Source of the DNA: Campylobacterales bacterium
GTDB lineage: Bacteria > Campylobacterota > Campylobacteria > Campylobacterales > Thiovulaceae
DNA: 15,997 bases
Assembly (NCBI GenBank): GCA_012963895.1
Contig: DTUW01000153.1
Location: 1 to 15,997, forward strand
Reading direction: 5' to 3'
Both the position numbers and the translations under genes were made by a program. This document shows, one piece after another, positions 14,947 to 15,997 of this stretch. How positions within the stretch are numbered: position 1 is the stretch's first letter; every line of letters starts with the position of its first letter. The notes under the pieces are model-generated. The model searched no databases. It was not told the DNA's origin and saw nothing but the letters and a program-made list of their open reading frames with translations.

Positions 14947-15450
14947 TTAGTTTGCAATACTTACCATTGTGGCTCTTAGAACTCTTTCGCGGAGTTTATA
15001 GCCGTCTTGGAGAACTTCAACAATCTCCCCGCTTTCAACCTCATCGCTATCAACTCGCATCACTGCCTCATGGAGATTTGGGTCAAACCCGTTTTGAGTA
15101 TCTATCTTCTCTACTCCATGTTTTTGGAGCATTGAGAGGAAATTTTTTAGGGTAATCTCTACTCCCTCTTTTAGTTGCTCCACATTTGGGTCAGTTTCAG
15201 CCGACTTGATAGCCATATGGAGATGGTCTAGAACGGGTAATATATCTTTTGCGAAGTTCTCTAAGCTATATTCAATAGCTTGTAACTTCTCTTTTTCAAG
15301 TCGCTTTTTATAGTTTTCGAACTCCGCAAACACCCTAACATATTTGTCTTCGCACTCTTTTAGTTTTGCTTCAAGTTCATCTACCATTTCAGATGAACTC
15401 TCTTGACTTGATTCTATTTCAATAGTCTCATCTTGTTTCTTCTCTTCCAA
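14947..15450 (-). CDS. grpE: Nucleotide exchange factor GrpE, TTG start
   Basis: GrpE releases ADP from DnaK and acts as a heat sensor of the Hsp70 cycle in the cytoplasm. The 167-residue protein has an acidic N-terminal tail (ETIEIESSQESSSEMVDE), a long coiled-coil helix (about residues 25-70, ELEAKLKECEDKYVRVFAEF), and the C-terminal beta domain with FDPNLHEAVMRV and DGYKLRERVLRATMVSI near the end. The start is TTG at 15450: a perfect AAAGGAGG (15458-15465, read leftwards) lies 7 bases upstream, and no ATG fits the frame before residue 21. It is the first gene of the grpE-dnaK operon under a well-formed promoter. In most Campylobacterota hrcA precedes grpE; here it does not. Confidence 0.95.
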   Translation of the reverse strand: MEEKKQDETIEIESSQESSSEMVDELEAKLKECEDKYVRVFAEFENYKKRLEKEKLQAIEYSLENFAKDILPVLDHLHMAIKSAETDPNVEQLKEGVEITLKNFLSMLQKHGVEKIDTQNGFDPNLHEAVMRVDSDEVESGEIVEVLQDGYKLRERVLRATMVSIAN

Positions 15451-15457
15451 CGGATTA

Positions 15458-15465
15458 CCTCCTTT
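15458..15465 (-). promoter_or_regulatory. Ribosome binding site that fixes the grpE TTG start
   Basis: AAAGGAGG on the - strand, 7 bases before TTG at 15450. The next in-frame ATG is 20 codons inside the gene, so this site decides the start. Confidence 0.85.
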
Positions 15466-15479
15466 GCAAAACCAGCGAT

Positions 15480-15509
15480 ATTATATAACATTGAGTTAGT
15501 TTATGTCAA
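15480..15509 (-). promoter_or_regulatory. Promoter of grpE-dnaK, near-consensus -35 and -10
   Basis: On the - strand, TTGACA (15504-15509) and TATAAT (15480-15485) are both perfect hexamers with 18-base spacing. A -35 this good is unusual for Campylobacterota, whose main promoters mostly lack one. Transcription would begin near 15473, giving a leader of about 20 bases. The -35 lies 11 bases past the stop codon of the upstream gene. Confidence 0.8.
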
Positions 15510-15510
15510 G
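15490..15510. promoter_or_regulatory. HAIR-like HspR operator overlapping the grpE promoter
   Basis: On the + strand the site is ATTGAGT, 7 bases, TGTCAAG. The HspR-associated inverted repeat is CTTGAGT-N7-ACTCAAG, so 6 of 7 and 5 of 7 positions match with exact spacing. It covers the -35 and most of the spacer, the position expected for a repressor. HspR controls heat-shock operons, including the one with grpE and dnaK, in Helicobacter and Campylobacter. The match is by eye; hspR is not in the window. Confidence 0.5.
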
Positions 15511-15520
15511 TTTATTTAGT

Positions 15521-15997
15521 TCAATTTAGTAATCTTGTAGCCACTGCCTCCAAATTATCCACCAATTCGCTATCTATAAAATCCTCGCTACTCTCTTTTC
15601 TATTAGATAGCTTATCTCTCCAATTTTCCAAAGTGGTAACCAGTAGCCCGATAGCTTCTACTCCACTTTTTCCGCTATCTTCTATCTTTTTACCATTTTT
15701 TAATAGAAGCTCTTCCAATTTACCTAAGCGGATAACAACCTCTTTTGCAGATTGGTATATCCCTAAAATCTTGGACAAGTTGGAAATATAGTCCTCAATT
15801 TTCGCCACCTCATCGATAGTTATTCTCTCTTTTTCTCCCTCTAATATCTTTCTCAAAGCATCAACTATGCTAGAAAAGATTTTCATATCTAATCTATCCA
15901 GAAATGTATATCTCTTTTGTCCTAGATTTCTCTTGTGGTCAATATAGCTATCTATCTCATGTTCTTGAAGCTGTTCAGACTCGGTTATTTTTTCCTT
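15521..15997 (-). CDS. Unrecognised helical protein, C-terminal part (5' end outside window)
   Basis: I do not recognise this protein. The frame is open from its stop (TGA at 15521-15523) to the window edge, so the gene is partial: 158 residues are visible. An ATG at 15886 is in frame but has no ribosome binding site, and the 37 codons before it look like ordinary coding sequence (KEKITESEQLQ, KRYTFLDRLD), so it is unlikely to be the start. The visible part is rich in Leu, Ile, Lys and Glu, with spacing that suggests helices or coiled coil, one Trp and no Cys, signal or membrane segment. It lacks features of HrcA, which would be the expected neighbour of grpE in this group. It ends 11 bases before the grpE -35, so it is probably a separate upstream transcription unit. 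Confidence 0.72.
   Translation of the reverse strand, partial: KEKITESEQLQEHEIDSYIDHKRNLGQKRYTFLDRLDMKIFSSIVDALRKILEGEKERITIDEVAKIEDYISNLSKILGIYQSAKEVVIRLGKLEELLLKNGKKIEDSGKSGVEAIGLLVTTLENWRDKLSNRKESSEDFIDSELVDNLEAVATRLLN

Noticed and set aside
15884..15886. ATG at 15886 as the start of the last gene
   Set aside because: No ribosome binding site precedes it and the same frame continues with plausible coding sequence for 37 codons to the edge.

Overview
The window looks like chromosome from a member of the Campylobacterota (formerly Epsilonproteobacteria). The evidence is AT-rich coding DNA with tight unidirectional gene packing, an rsmA-rnj pair, an RNase J with an N-terminal extension, a cheV-cheA-cheW cluster whose CheA ends in a receiver domain, and promoters that rely on an extended -10. 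A free-living sulfur-oxidising type (Sulfurovum or Sulfurimonas relatives) is a reasonable guess, but genus is inference. No tRNA, rRNA, CRISPR, insertion sequence or phage gene was seen, and no gene-free stretch exceeds 75 bases.

Positions 1-8313 hold one uninterrupted + strand run of eight genes with gaps of 21 bases or less, or short overlaps: the 3' part of serA (serine synthesis), an unrecognised 158-residue helical protein, rsmA (16S rRNA dimethylation), rnj (RNase J), an lpxH-like metallophosphoesterase (lipid A), then cheV, cheA (with fused receiver) and cheW (chemotaxis core). Housekeeping RNA, envelope and motility-control genes are thus probably at least partly co-transcribed. No receptor, CheR, CheB or stand-alone CheY lies in the window.

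Positions 8314-11699 begin with a strong extended -10 promoter lying inside a perfect 9-bp inverted repeat whose right arm is the ribosome binding site. It drives two overlapping genes for exported proteins that are diverged paralogues of each other and of unknown function. These are followed by uppS (undecaprenyl diphosphate synthase) and fabD (malonyl-CoA:ACP transacylase).

Positions 11700-13040 hold a divergent pair: a periplasmic CPYC thiol-disulfide protein (-) and a small NifX/NifB-type iron-molybdenum cofactor domain protein (+). They share a 75-base intergenic region with a 14-bp perfect palindrome. Small G/C-stem hairpins lie at both convergent junctions.

Positions 13041-15997 carry, on the - strand, dnaK and grpE, preceded by a near-consensus -35/-10 promoter overlapped by an HspR-type inverted repeat. 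hrcA, the usual neighbour, is not adjacent. Instead there is the 3' part of an unrecognised helical protein whose frame stays open to the window edge.

The best leads for something undescribed are the tandem exported paralogues at 8383-9995 with their unusual leader, and the two unrecognised proteins at 598-1074 and 15521-15997. Everything else is conserved core machinery.
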